A DNA stretch of 34,864 bases from a virus, in IMG/VR virus record IMGVR_UViG_3300003322_000611, positions 1 through 34,864 of that record; one strand, given 5' to 3'. The notes below the pieces were generated by a model. That model made no database searches and was not told the origin of the DNA. It was given only the letters and a program-made list of their open reading frames with translations. Positions 1 to 7,544 of this stretch are shown piece by piece. A program made the translations under genes and the position numbers. Numbering within the stretch: the stretch's first letter is position 1; every line of letters begins with the position of its first letter.

Positions 1-422
1 GGCCGGAAATATACCGGCACCCGGCGCCGCTCTTTGGGGGCAATTTCATCATAGAACTGGGCCACCCGTTTTTTAAGCTCTTCAAAGATCGGCATTGACT
101 GAACGAATGCCGCGCCCTTGTTATCGTAGTTTGTGTGGCAATCTCCACAACCAAACCACCGGTTTAACAGATGTGTTGCCACTGACGGGCAGCCGCTGGT
201 CTCGTTTTTTGGGATAATATGGCAGATTATAGCGGCCGGGTTTATGGCTTTGGTACCTGCCAACGGTTTGCCGCAATTTTCGCAAACTTTGGGCGCCTTT
301 GCCAGTTGGCTGGCGAAAAATACGCCCTTTGCTTTCTTTTCCTGGCGCTTTACATCGGGTGGTTTGACGCCTTTTAACTTCATTTCCTGGCGTTGCTGCC
401 AGTATGGTTTTTGGTTGCTCAT
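1..422 (-). CDS. HNH-like zinc-binding protein, 3' end cut by window edge
   Basis: Open from an ATG at 422 to the window edge (at least 140 codons, no stop), so the C-terminus is missing. The visible part has a basic N-terminus, then a CENC pair near residues 47-50, a CHIIP motif near 71-75, and an N-R-W-F-G-C-G-D-C-H stretch near 93-103. Two Cys pairs with interspersed His and Asn resemble the zinc-supported HNH or NinG-like nuclease fold of phage recombination regions. Its ATG overlaps the stop of the upstream exonuclease as ATGA, implying translational coupling. Fold assignment is inference; that it is a real gene is well supported by the coupling and the Cys/His pattern. Confidence 0.7.
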   Translation of the reverse strand, partial: MSNQKPYWQQRQEMKLKGVKPPDVKRQEKKAKGVFFASQLAKAPKVCENCGKPLAGTKAINPAAIICHIIPKNETSGCPSVATHLLNRWFGCGDCHTNYDNKGAAFVQSMPIFEELKKRVAQFYDEIAPKERRRVPVYFR

Positions 423-1048
423 GCGCTTTTAAATTGCGGTAAGGTTATAACGCCGCGCCTTACCAGTTCAAAAAATGAAAGGCGACACGCGGCCACGTCG
501 TTACCCGCGTCGTGCGCGCCTTCAAAACTCGAATTGAATAAGCATTTATAAAGCTCTTCTAAACGCGGCCATTTATATGGCTGGCGGGAATTGAACCGGC
601 CACGGTTGGGAAATGGCACTTTACAAAAATCAACGGTTGTTTCCATGGTGCAAATTTTCGCCCGGGCTGGGTTGGGTTTTGCTTTCTTTTTGTAACGTAT
701 CATTTCAGCGCCTAAAATTGGGTAATCAAAACCCAGGTTGTGCGCTACCAGTATGTCCGACGCGTCCAGGTGGCTAATAAATTCGTCCAACACTTCCGGC
801 ATGGGCCGGCCCTTTGCCTGGTTCTCTTCCGTGCTATAGCCGTGTTTTATCCAGAATTCCTCCCTGGGTATTTCCCAGCCATCTGGCTGAATAAGGAATT
901 TACCGGCGCCATTTACCTGGCCGGTTTCTAGGTCGGCGCGCTCCCAGGCTAACTGAATAACCCGCGGCCAATTGTTTAGGTCCTGCATGGGCGCCTTGTA
1001 GTTCCTGGGCGTACCGGTTGTTTCCGTGTCGAAAAATGTTGCATTCAT
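419..1048 (-). CDS. DEDDh 3'-5' exonuclease (DnaQ / Pol III epsilon-like)
   Basis: 209 residues with all three motifs of the DnaQ-like exonuclease superfamily: ExoI FDTETTG (D7, E9), ExoII AHNLGFD (D108) and ExoIII HDAGND (H179, D184), the last marking the DEDDh subclass. Such enzymes remove nucleotides from DNA or RNA 3' ends using two metal ions. No polymerase domain is attached, so it is a stand-alone nuclease. Context (initiator, SSB, YqaJ exonuclease) suggests phage DNA replication or repair, or host nucleic-acid breakdown. Preceded by a GC-rich hairpin and coupled by ATGA to the next gene. Family assignment is secure; exact substrate is unknown. Confidence 0.9.
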   Translation of the reverse strand: MNATFFDTETTGTPRNYKAPMQDLNNWPRVIQLAWERADLETGQVNGAGKFLIQPDGWEIPREEFWIKHGYSTEENQAKGRPMPEVLDEFISHLDASDILVAHNLGFDYPILGAEMIRYKKKAKPNPARAKICTMETTVDFCKVPFPNRGRFNSRQPYKWPRLEELYKCLFNSSFEGAHDAGNDVAACRLSFFELVRRGVITLPQFKSA

Positions 1049-1066
1049 GTTGTGAGCTTTTTAACT

Positions 1067-1134
1067 GGGCGGCCAGCCCGGCTGCCGCCCGTACATCTTA
1101 AAGCTGGCATTTTGCAGGTTTATGCCAAACCTGC
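1067..1134 (-). other. Two hairpins in the 119-nt leader of the exonuclease gene
   Basis: The gap 1049-1167 has no gene. It holds an inverted repeat with arms 67-73 and 84-90 of the 1000s (GGGCGGC / GCCGCCC) and a second 8-bp stem 1114-1121 / 1127-1134 with a 5-nt loop. Neither is followed by a good U tract on the minus strand, so they look like mRNA-stabilising or translation-control hairpins rather than terminators. Confidence 0.45.
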
Positions 1135-1167
1135 CGGGCACTCTTCTGCTTATTCGGGTTTTAATAA

Positions 1168-1974
1168 TTATTCGGCAGGCTCTTCAATTTCACCCCCTGG
1201 CGCGTCCGCGGATTGCGCCACTTTCTTTTTACGGCCACCTTTGGGCTTTGCGGGTGGCAGCGCGGGCGTGTTGGGTGTTTCGTCCAATACTTCCGCTTCC
1301 TCATGATCGGCGGCCGCCACGCGCTTCATGGCTTCCGGGTCAGCGGGTAAAATTTTAGCCGTTGATTCCTGGCGTTTTTTATTCAGTTCAAAATATTCCT
1401 CTGTAACGTCATGCAGGCCTTTAGTATCGGACTTAAAAACGGGCTTTTCCGGTTCCGCAATCTGCATTTTGGTAACCGGTTTATCTTCGAACATGTTTAA
1501 CTGGCCATCGGTACCACGCTTTACACCTTCATAATACTTGTGCAACTCTTCATCAACACGCGTTAACCGGTCGCGTAGGTCGTCCATGAAGGTGTAGCGG
1601 GTTTGTTCGCTTTCTTCAAAAAGGTAATAGGGGGTATTTGAATTATAGGCCTTCCCATTCCATAACAGCCGGGTGCCGGTAATAGTTACGCCTTCATTAT
1701 CGCCGCCAATGGAGTAACTGGAAACTTTAAAACCCTCGATCAATTCGTCCTTATAGTTGGCAATATCCTTAACCGATTTTAAAGGTATTTGTCCGGTCAT
1801 AACCGCAAAGTGAATTATTAACGCGTCGAATGCCTTTTTTAAGTCCGGGTGAATGGGGGCGTTAAAAACTTCGCTACCGCTTGATTTGGTGCCATTTTCG
1901 GCCGTTTTGGTAAAGGAAATTTCAACCTTTTCCCCTCCCTTTACCAGTTTGGCCTTGTCAATAGTTAACAACAT
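1168..1974 (-). CDS. Phage protein of unknown function, acidic tail
   Basis: 268 residues. The first 150 or so look like a folded alpha/beta domain; the last 100 are low-complexity, rich in Glu, Lys, Pro and Ala, with a basic GGRKKK patch near the C-terminus followed by an acidic end (GGEIEEPAE). I do not recognise the family. Start at 1974 overlaps the stop of the upstream 98-codon gene by 17 nt, consistent with one operon running from the promoter at 4214. Likely an early DNA-metabolism accessory protein by position only. Confidence 0.7.
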   Translation of the reverse strand: MLLTIDKAKLVKGGEKVEISFTKTAENGTKSSGSEVFNAPIHPDLKKAFDALIIHFAVMTGQIPLKSVKDIANYKDELIEGFKVSSYSIGGDNEGVTITGTRLLWNGKAYNSNTPYYLFEESEQTRYTFMDDLRDRLTRVDEELHKYYEGVKRGTDGQLNMFEDKPVTKMQIAEPEKPVFKSDTKGLHDVTEEYFELNKKRQESTAKILPADPEAMKRVAAADHEEAEVLDETPNTPALPPAKPKGGRKKKVAQSADAPGGEIEEPAE

Positions 1975-2254
1975 GTTTTTTGGTTTTTATTATGAATTTT
2001 CTAAATAAAAGCAGCTCCTTTGATAGTTCGTTTTCGGGTTTGTAGGTCCTAAAATTGAAAATAAATTGACGTTTTTTCATATCTCCATGATCTGACACCC
2101 GTATCAGTACGCCAAACATTTCCAGGTAGGCGCTTTGGCCGGTGAACTGTGAAAATGTTATAGTATAATCAACTGAAAAATAGTTCAATACACCTATAAC
2201 GCGGGATAACAGTTTATTAAAGGCGTTACGCCTTTTTTTTCCGTAACTCTTCAT
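1958..2254 (-). CDS. Small basic phage protein, unknown function
   Basis: 98 residues with a strongly basic N-terminus (MKSYGKKRRN) and basic C-terminus (KTKKHVVNY), aromatic-rich middle. No recognised domain. It overlaps both neighbours (29 nt with the upstream 119-codon gene, 17 nt with the downstream 268-codon gene), which supports its reading frame. A nucleic-acid-binding role is possible from charge alone. Confidence 0.6.
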   Translation of the reverse strand: MKSYGKKRRNAFNKLLSRVIGVLNYFSVDYTITFSQFTGQSAYLEMFGVLIRVSDHGDMKKRQFIFNFRTYKPENELSKELLLFRKFIIKTKKHVVNY

Positions 2255-2585
2255 CTTGTTTTCGGCTTTCGGTTATGGCTTCCTTACTTTCACCATACTT
2301 TACCAGGTAACGGCTAAGGTCTTCCATCATGCCGTCCATTGTTTTGGCCCTGTTTATTATCTCGTTTATCCGGGCTTCGTGGTCAACCTTTACACTTACT
2401 TTGTCGGTGTATACGTAATCAATGCCGGGCTTTATGGGGTTGCCTTCCTTGTCTTTGATAATGCCGTTGTAAATCAGTTGGCGGCCCTCGCAGGTCTTTT
2501 GCTCTTCCTGTTCCTCCCAGGCTTCGGCCAGCAATGGCAAAAGGCCGTCAATAAGTTCGGCCCTTTTATCTGCTAATAGTATCAT
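2226..2585 (-). CDS. Small helical phage protein, unknown function
   Basis: 119 residues, largely helical and charged; Lys-rich C-terminus (ELRKKKA). Contains no motif I recognise. Lies 48 nt downstream of the 515-codon coiled-coil gene, with a GC-rich hairpin between them, and overlaps the next gene by 29 nt. Belongs to the operon led by the promoter at 4207-4214. Confidence 0.65.
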   Translation of the reverse strand: MILLADKRAELIDGLLPLLAEAWEEQEEQKTCEGRQLIYNGIIKDKEGNPIKPGIDYVYTDKVSVKVDHEARINEIINRAKTMDGMMEDLSRYLVKYGESKEAITESRKQDEELRKKKA

Positions 2586-2599
2586 AAGCGAAGGAATAA

Positions 2600-2623
2600 G
2601 GCCGGACGTAACGCCGCCCGGCC
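2600..2623 (-). other. GC-rich hairpin between genes
   Basis: Inverted repeat GGCCGG / CCGGCC (2600-2605 / 2618-2623) directly upstream of the ATG at 2585. The downstream tract on the minus strand (TTATTCC) is too mixed for a strong terminator. It matches a recurring habit of this genome of placing a GC hairpin just before a start codon. Confidence 0.4.
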
Positions 2624-2633
2624 AGGTTTAAAA

Positions 2634-4181
2634 TTATTGAATGTTGTCTAAAACCAGTGTAAGATCCTCCACGGCGCCAGCCACGGAACGATCGAAAGCG
2701 GCAAAAGCCTGCTGTAACTTATTATCGGAAATTTCTGGCTTTTTACCCATGGCGGCGGCAAAATTGCGCAACCACTCATTTAACCGGTCTCGATCTGAAA
2801 GGGCAGCCTGTCGGGCGGTTTCGGCTTCCTGGTCTTTGCGCTGCTTGATCTGGTCCTGCATTTTCAAACCGTTTTCCAGCTCCAACACAAGACCCGCCAC
2901 TTCCATGGCCCAGGGTTCCGCGTCAAAGTTTTCCAGTTGGCTTTTGGTTACAAAAAGCGGCGCAATGTCGGTATAGTTAAAAAGCCTTTTAAATGAGCCG
3001 TCCGCTTGTTCCTTCATGCCAAAGTGCGCGAATAATTCGGCTTTCCGGTTTACTATCATGTTGCGGCGCTCTTCTGCCTCTTTGCGGTCCTTTTCAGCCT
3101 GTTCCAGCCGTTTTAATTCAGCCCGTTCCTTTTCCTGGTCTTTGGCCTGTTGGGCGCCTTTCAGCTTTTTAACCTCTTCCGTAACGTTATTTAATTCGGT
3201 TTCCCAGTCCTGGCCTTCCAGGGTTTCCACTTTTGCCCGGTGAATAATAAAGTTGCCACAATCCAGGGTTTTGAACTCCCACACATGCGTGCCAAAGTTG
3301 TAGAACATGCCCAGCGCTTCCAGGTGGTAGGCCCTGGCCTTTGTCCTAGCTTCCATGGCTTCCTTCTTTTGGCGGTCGATCGCTGCCTGCTGCTCTTCCA
3401 TCTCCCTTTTTTGAGCGTCCAGCTTTTTCTGCATCTCTTCCTGTTCTTTGCGTTGGGCTTCCAGGCGGTCGGCCTCTTCTTTTTTCTTTCGTTCCTCTTC
3501 CGCTTTGGCGGATACAATAGTGGCGTTTTCCTGCGCTACCCGCGCCAGGAATGTGGCATAATCTTCGTCGGTCATGGTTTTAAGGGTAACCACGTCCATG
3601 CTTATAGTCGCCCCAATGGCGTAATAGTTGCCATTAAAGGCCATTCCGTTGTCCAGCAATTCAGCCACACGCCCCTGCAGGCGCGCCTGGGCTTCCCGTT
3701 CAGCCTTTTGCTTTATAGCCTCTTTTTCGGCTTCTATGCGGTCCAGCTCTTCCTTTAGCGGGGTTTCAACCTCTTCCAAAAGTTCGGTTAAATCGCGCTT
3801 TTCCTTATCAATAGCCTGGGTAATTTCCAGATAATCGGCTTTAATAACCTTATGTTTTTTATCCACTTCCAGGCGCTTGTTGCGTACTTCCTGCCATGCC
3901 TCTTTTACCTTTTTTTGGCCTTCCTTGTCGTCCACGCCGGCAATAGTAAGGCCCTTATACAATTCCTTTTTTTCAGCAATCCAGGCACGGCCCACGTCAA
4001 AGCGCGCCACTTCCTGGGCGGCTTTTTCTTTTGTTGTTAATTGGGCCGGTGGCTGCATAATGACCGGGGGTGGTAATTGGGGTATTTCTTCAATCGGCAG
4101 ATCAGTAGTTTTGTTGCCTTCAATAAGCTGGGCGCTGGGTTTTTTTGCGCCTTTTTTTGCTGTTGTTGTAGCTTTTGCCAT
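2634..4181 (-). CDS. Coiled-coil protein with three copies of a small domain
   Basis: 515 residues. Residues 85-165 and 220-280 are long charged coiled coils, as is 345-375. Between them I see three related segments at about 171-216, 283-334 and 379-433, each with the pattern R...L...GM, an aromatic strand, an Ile, then L.....W/Y...L..V. The N-terminal 50 residues are Lys/Ala/Pro-rich and probably flexible. Coiled-coil proteins of DUF1351-like type sit near recombinases in other phages; similarity here is suggestive only. Its own promoter (TATATTTG at 4207-4214) with a pair of operator palindromes shows it is a regulated early gene, first of the leftmost operon. Function unknown; a DNA-processing scaffold is a guess. 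Confidence 0.8.
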   Translation of the reverse strand: MAKATTTAKKGAKKPSAQLIEGNKTTDLPIEEIPQLPPPVIMQPPAQLTTKEKAAQEVARFDVGRAWIAEKKELYKGLTIAGVDDKEGQKKVKEAWQEVRNKRLEVDKKHKVIKADYLEITQAIDKEKRDLTELLEEVETPLKEELDRIEAEKEAIKQKAEREAQARLQGRVAELLDNGMAFNGNYYAIGATISMDVVTLKTMTDEDYATFLARVAQENATIVSAKAEEERKKKEEADRLEAQRKEQEEMQKKLDAQKREMEEQQAAIDRQKKEAMEARTKARAYHLEALGMFYNFGTHVWEFKTLDCGNFIIHRAKVETLEGQDWETELNNVTEEVKKLKGAQQAKDQEKERAELKRLEQAEKDRKEAEERRNMIVNRKAELFAHFGMKEQADGSFKRLFNYTDIAPLFVTKSQLENFDAEPWAMEVAGLVLELENGLKMQDQIKQRKDQEAETARQAALSDRDRLNEWLRNFAAAMGKKPEISDNKLQQAFAAFDRSVAGAVEDLTLVLDNIQ

Positions 4182-4206
4182 AAAAATGTAATGATTTATT
4201 TACGGG

Positions 4207-4214
4207 CAAATATA
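4207..4214 (-). promoter_or_regulatory. Bacteroidota-type promoter -7 box
   Basis: TATATTTG matches TAnnTTTG. It lies 26 nt from the ATG at 4181, the same distance as at the promoters of the genes starting at 14511, 13065 and 9009. Two operator-like palindromes lie immediately upstream. Confidence 0.65.
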
Positions 4215-4221
4215 TCAAAAT

Positions 4222-4245
4222 AGAAACATTCCCGAAATTATTTCG
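4222..4245 (-). promoter_or_regulatory. Tandem operator pair, 11-bp offset
   Basis: Plus-strand sites AGAAA-CAT-TCCCG (4222-4234, imperfect) and CGAAA-TTA-TTTCG (4233-4245, perfect palindrome) overlap by two bases and are offset by 11 bp, one DNA turn. They lie in the region expected to contain the -33 element of the promoter at 4207-4214. Same family as the sites near 9041, 13121 and 14546. Confidence 0.6.
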
Positions 4246-4255
4246 GCCTTATTTT

Positions 4256-4651
4256 TTAAACTATTTCGACATTTATTTTATGTATTGCCAACATTAAGGC
4301 TTTTTTAAGGCGGAAAACCGCCAGGCCTTCTGTGGCTTCGCTCTTTACATCTTTCACCCGAAAAGTGCCATCCGGGTAGTATAAAACAAAATCGGCCTCA
4401 TATGTACAGATCAAAACCCCGTTAACGATTAACGGAAACGATACATGGCATTCGATTTTAGTAATTTCACCGGCTTTTTTAAGCATTTTGCAGCGGCCGT
4501 AATACTGGCTTTCCTTTTTGCTGTCGAACTTGATACCGTCCACAACCGTGGGCGTGTTGTTGTATTTTAGGCGGGGCGCGGTATTTTTTTTACGCTGTTC
4601 CTGTTGGTAGTAGGCCTGATATTGCTCAGGCGTCCAGCTTTCCTGTTTCAT
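4256..4651 (-). CDS. DUF1064-like PD-(D/E)XK nuclease-fold protein
   Basis: 131 residues from the ATG at 4651. The DUF1064 pattern is visible: FDSKKE with the conserved Glu near residue 50, YEADFVLYYPDG (Asp near 91) and VKDVKS (D-x-K near 104-106), then a Leu/Lys-rich helix. E...D...DxK is the PD-(D/E)XK nuclease arrangement. The family is common in phage replication regions. A longer frame upstream to 4705 exists but adds an unlikely N-terminus inside the previous gene. Overlaps the preceding gene by 26 nt. A structure-specific or junction nuclease role is inferred from fold and place, not shown. Confidence 0.8.
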   Translation of the reverse strand: MKQESWTPEQYQAYYQQEQRKKNTAPRLKYNNTPTVVDGIKFDSKKESQYYGRCKMLKKAGEITKIECHVSFPLIVNGVLICTYEADFVLYYPDGTFRVKDVKSEATEGLAVFRLKKALMLAIHKINVEIV

Positions 4652-5345
4652 TGTTTTTAAATTTTTGTCGTAAGTCGGACCCAATACCAGAAATTGCACC
4701 GGCAACGCTGGTTAGTTTATAATCCAGGTCGTTACCGGCTGCCCGATCTTCTGGCGTGTTATACACCTGTTTTGTTGCAATGTGGGGCGCCTGCACTTCC
4801 TGGCGCTCAATTTCCTGTTCCTGCATGGCTATCTTCGTATCCCGCCGTTCGGCATAATAGGCGTCGGCCATTTCCGTAATGGTGGTCAGGTCAATACGTT
4901 CGTAAACTTTTACCAGTTTACCCCTTTTTGCAAGGGCAAACATCATTGCATAATCTTCAAGGCGAAAATTTCCCGCCTCTTCCATCAGCATGGCGGCAGC
5001 TTCAAGGATCTGATCCTCGTTCATATTCCTAGCCACGTTAATACTGGCGCAATAATCCCGGACCATTACGGCAATAAGCAGCAATACAACCGGCTGCCCG
5101 TTATCTTTTATGAGGTCCCTAATTTGCGGGTAACGAACGACGCCCAGGTAATCCGGTTTCCCCTCAGGAAATAACTGTTTTACCGCCATACCGTACGCCA
5201 GCTTTGCCACCTGGCGCTCTTCCGGCGTTTGTTTATCATTGCCCAGCGCCACCATACACTGCCGCAATTGTGTGTGCAAGGCTGGCGGTTGATACGTTGC
5301 CACCTGTTGGCCCACTGTTTCCGGTTTGCTTTTTTGAATGCCCAT
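4626..5345 (-). CDS. Replication-region protein, possible helicase-loading accessory
   Basis: 239 residues, mostly helical. A conserved-looking core near 120-165 includes FRLEDYAMMFALAKRGK and a Tyr-rich helix, a pattern I associate with proteins encoded beside replication initiators in Bacteroidota mobile elements. No Walker motif is present, so it is not an AAA+ loader. Start at 5345 gives a 110-nt overlap with the initiator; an internal Met at 5255 would cut this to 20 nt, but the N-terminal residues look like genuine protein. Helicase loading is inference from position only. Confidence 0.65.
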   Translation of the reverse strand: MGIQKSKPETVGQQVATYQPPALHTQLRQCMVALGNDKQTPEERQVAKLAYGMAVKQLFPEGKPDYLGVVRYPQIRDLIKDNGQPVVLLLIAVMVRDYCASINVARNMNEDQILEAAAMLMEEAGNFRLEDYAMMFALAKRGKLVKVYERIDLTTITEMADAYYAERRDTKIAMQEQEIERQEVQAPHIATKQVYNTPEDRAAGNDLDYKLTSVAGAISGIGSDLRQKFKNNETGKLDA

Positions 5346-6201
5346 TTTTTAACTGGGTTATGATATTTTGAATATTCGAATTTATGTCTATCAGCCTGGT
5401 TTTAGTCTGTAAAAACCCGTCCAGGCGGTGCCAATTATTTAGCACATATTGCCACGCCTCATGCGCTTTATCTTCCACAGCCTGGTCGCCTGGGTGGGTC
5501 AGTCCATCTTTTGAAATTCTATCTAAAGCAATTTTTTTAAAATAAGCTACAAGGCTGTTAGTAGCCGCGCCGCTGGCTTTGCCATAAGGCGGGGGCGCTC
5601 CGGTTAAATTTTTAAAAAACGCGTCGTATGTGGCTGTAAATCGCTGGAAAATGCCCAATTGTTTGGGTTCGTCGTCGCCGGCCTGTTTTTTAGGTTTCTT
5701 CTTTGGCTGTTCAACCGGTGGCGGATCTTCTGCTGGGGGCCCTGTTATATCGTTAGATATAACAGGAATAGTTTCTTTAAGAGTACTTTTTTCAATAGTA
5801 CTTTGTAGTACCCCGGTTTTCCGTTCCCGCCTTTTCAGGTGTGGATTTTTCGGCGTCGGTATTTTCGAAAGCGAATTTTCCGCATCCGAAAAATCCGCAT
5901 GTTTGCTGGGGTCGTCACAAACAAAGTAGTTGATTTCCGGCAATTTTCCACGTCCTGACCCGTTTGACTTTACACAGATTATAAATTTTTTTTCTTCCAA
6001 TTCCTGCCATGCCCGGTTAATGGCATCCCGGCCTTCAGGTAATTTTTGATATATCCAATTTTTGTGTAAAACCCAATCCCGGGGCAAGCTCATAATAAAG
6101 CAAAGCAACCCCATTGCGCGGGCGGAAAGGTCAGATTTAAAAATAACATTACTTAGCAGCGTGTAGTCCCGATCTGGGTAAGTCCTATTGATACGGTTCA
6201 T
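5236..6201 (-). CDS. Replication initiator / replisome organiser with N-terminal winged helix
   Basis: 321 residues from the ATG at 6201. Residues about 10-75 match the winged-helix domain of phage and plasmid initiators: a Y...LSNVIF strand, LSARAMGLLCF helix, LPRDW, and a recognition helix around GRDAINRAWQELEEKKF. A Pro/Lys-rich linker (about 140-185) leads to a C-terminal helical domain, the usual DnaD/DnaB-loader layout. An in-frame upstream ATG at 6270 would add 23 residues, but that segment forms the arm of a long inverted repeat and is not typical of the family; its 21-nt distance to the -7 box keeps it possible. Followed by a probable partner gene with a long overlap. Confidence 0.8.
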   Translation of the reverse strand: MNRINRTYPDRDYTLLSNVIFKSDLSARAMGLLCFIMSLPRDWVLHKNWIYQKLPEGRDAINRAWQELEEKKFIICVKSNGSGRGKLPEINYFVCDDPSKHADFSDAENSLSKIPTPKNPHLKRRERKTGVLQSTIEKSTLKETIPVISNDITGPPAEDPPPVEQPKKKPKKQAGDDEPKQLGIFQRFTATYDAFFKNLTGAPPPYGKASGAATNSLVAYFKKIALDRISKDGLTHPGDQAVEDKAHEAWQYVLNNWHRLDGFLQTKTRLIDINSNIQNIITQLKNGHSKKQTGNSGPTGGNVSTASLAHTIAAVYGGAGQ

Positions 6202-6219
6202 AAGGGAATAGAAAAGAAA

Positions 6220-6325
6220 AACCGCTTTGAAAAAGGCCGTGCGGGGCCGTAATCCAAAACGGTAAATCATTACATTTTATAAAGTCAACGCAAATATAAC
6301 GCCCGCACGGGTCATAAAAGCGGTT
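6220..6325 (-). other. Long nested inverted repeat upstream of the initiator (origin or leader RNA)
   Basis: Two perfect 9-bp arm pairs are nested: 6220-6228 with 6317-6325 and 6237-6245 with 6302-6310, separated by an 8/6-nt internal loop. The 56-bp AT-rich centre carries TATATTTG (6291-6298) and a small 5-bp stem. On the minus strand the outer arm runs straight into a TTTTTCTTTTC tract just before the ATG at 6201. It could be an attenuator or terminator for read-through RNA, or a cruciform-forming replication origin. Confidence 0.6.
6291..6298 (-). promoter_or_regulatory. Promoter -7 box for the initiator operon
   Basis: TATATTTG on the minus strand fits TAnnTTTG. No clear -33 TTG is seen at the usual spacing. 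It sits inside the loop of the long inverted repeat 6220-6325. Confidence 0.5.
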
Positions 6326-6356
6326 ATAGGAAAAAGAAAGTAAATATAAGGGGAAA

Positions 6357-7382
6357 TTATTTCGTTTTGTTCAAAAACCTACGCACACCGTTGGAGTCCC
6401 CCTTCCATGATACGTAGCCGTTGGCGCCAAAGTCCAGACGGTCAGCGCCTTCCTGGCCCAAAACATTTTTTAACGTGTTTTCGTGTAGCTGTTTGGTTTC
6501 TTCAACCTCTTTTATCCGGTCTTTGGCTTCTCGGTGTGCAACGGCATGGGCCAGTTGTTCGGGCGTGCCTGGGCGTTCGCCTGGTAATGCTATTTTATAC
6601 TTTTCCTTTAAGTACGCATTGAAAGCGTCGGATCCATCCGGCTCAGGTTCCAGGCTTTGCAGCGCTGCGGTAAGTTCATCCACGGCGGCCCGGTTAAAAT
6701 TCCGGTCGGCCTCGAAACGCTGGGTTATGATCTTTCGGCCCTCTTCCACCTTATCCCAAAACTTTTTAGTAACGTCCAGGATGCTGTCAAAAATTACCGT
6801 GTTGGGCTCGAACGGCAAAACGAAAAATTCCCGGTTGTCCTTTAAAATCCCGCTTTCGCCGTACTCAAATTCACAAACCCCGATCTGCGTTTGTACCTGC
6901 ACCACATACCCAGGCGGAAAACCGGCCTCCCATTTATCGGCCTCATAACCGCCGATCGTTTTTAATTCCAGGGCACCGTTGCCACGGCCTTCAAACTGGT
7001 TAATTTCCCGGTCCAGCGATACGAATAACCAGGGATATTTTGGATTGTGCGCGTAGGCGTTCACGCGCTTACACCGGCGTATTTTTCGGCCGGCCCGGTA
7101 GTTCACTATCATTTGTTCATGGCCGGGGTTTTTAGGGTCCCAGTGTTCCCATAACGTGGCTAAAAAAGGTTCCTGTTCTTTACCCAGGAACTGGCTAATG
7201 TTTTCCACGTTAAATCCCAGGTCTTCCCCGATCTTTTCGTAAAAGAGCTGTATACTGGCTTTGTACGGGCTTAAACCCATAACGACGGCCACCTCACTGG
7301 CGCCGATACCTTGTTTACGATAACGCAACCAGTCCTCCTGGCTCATGTTAAGAGTGGGTACCAAACGAATGCTTGATTTCAT
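6357..7382 (-). CDS. YqaJ-type viral recombinase exonuclease
   Basis: 341 residues. N-terminal WLRYRKQGIGASEVAVVMG is the signature opening of the YqaJ / lambda exonuclease-like family. Catalytic PD-(D/E)XK residues follow: LGKEQEP (E69/E71), SLDREI (D124), ALELK (E139, K141) and QVQTQI (Q162-Q166). The C-terminal third is a charged helical tail. It would degrade one strand of double-stranded ends to make 3' single strands for the annealing protein encoded just upstream (7822-8703), as in Red-type recombination. The 439-nt gap before it holds a promoter and structured RNA candidates. Assignment by motif is strong. Confidence 0.9.
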   Translation of the reverse strand: MKSSIRLVPTLNMSQEDWLRYRKQGIGASEVAVVMGLSPYKASIQLFYEKIGEDLGFNVENISQFLGKEQEPFLATLWEHWDPKNPGHEQMIVNYRAGRKIRRCKRVNAYAHNPKYPWLFVSLDREINQFEGRGNGALELKTIGGYEADKWEAGFPPGYVVQVQTQIGVCEFEYGESGILKDNREFFVLPFEPNTVIFDSILDVTKKFWDKVEEGRKIITQRFEADRNFNRAAVDELTAALQSLEPEPDGSDAFNAYLKEKYKIALPGERPGTPEQLAHAVAHREAKDRIKEVEETKQLHENTLKNVLGQEGADRLDFGANGYVSWKGDSNGVRRFLNKTK

Positions 7383-7447
7383 GTAATGATTTTAAAAAGG
7401 TGAAAAATAAAAAATTGGTTGGTACTTCGCGCGAGAATCTAAGTTAT

Positions 7448-7544
7448 AAAAAAGGGCTGCAATCTTCGCCGCGGTCCGTTCGTGGGTTATGCAACTTGCA
7501 GGAATGCCCAAATATAAAACGGTTCGGTTACTATCATGCAGCCC
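7448..7544 (-). ncRNA. Candidate structured RNA B / attenuator before the exonuclease gene
   Basis: Nested stems: 8 bp (7454-7461 with 7537-7544, GGGCTGCA / TGCAGCCC), then a symmetric 14/14 internal loop, 5 bp (7476-7480 with 7518-7522), 4 bp (7483-7486 with 7507-7510) and 3 bp (7490-7492 with 7498-7500). The minus-strand 3' side is followed by T6 (7448-7453). It looks like a terminator for transcripts entering from the annealase gene. A tRNA was considered and rejected because there is no T arm. Confidence 0.4.
7509..7516 (-). promoter_or_regulatory. Promoter -7 box for the exonuclease gene, with TSS-proximal palindrome
   Basis: TATATTTG matches TAnnTTTG; no -33 TTG is evident. A perfect 11-bp palindrome TGCAA-G-TTGCA (7490-7500) begins about where transcription would start, an operator-like position. 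The leader to the ATG at 7382 would be about 120 nt, much longer than at the other early promoters. Confidence 0.45.

Noticed and set aside
7454-7544. tRNA-like closing stem of 7-8 bp around about 90 nt
   Set aside because: The segment before the 3' arm does not form a T arm and no D arm is seen; kept only as a structured RNA candidate.
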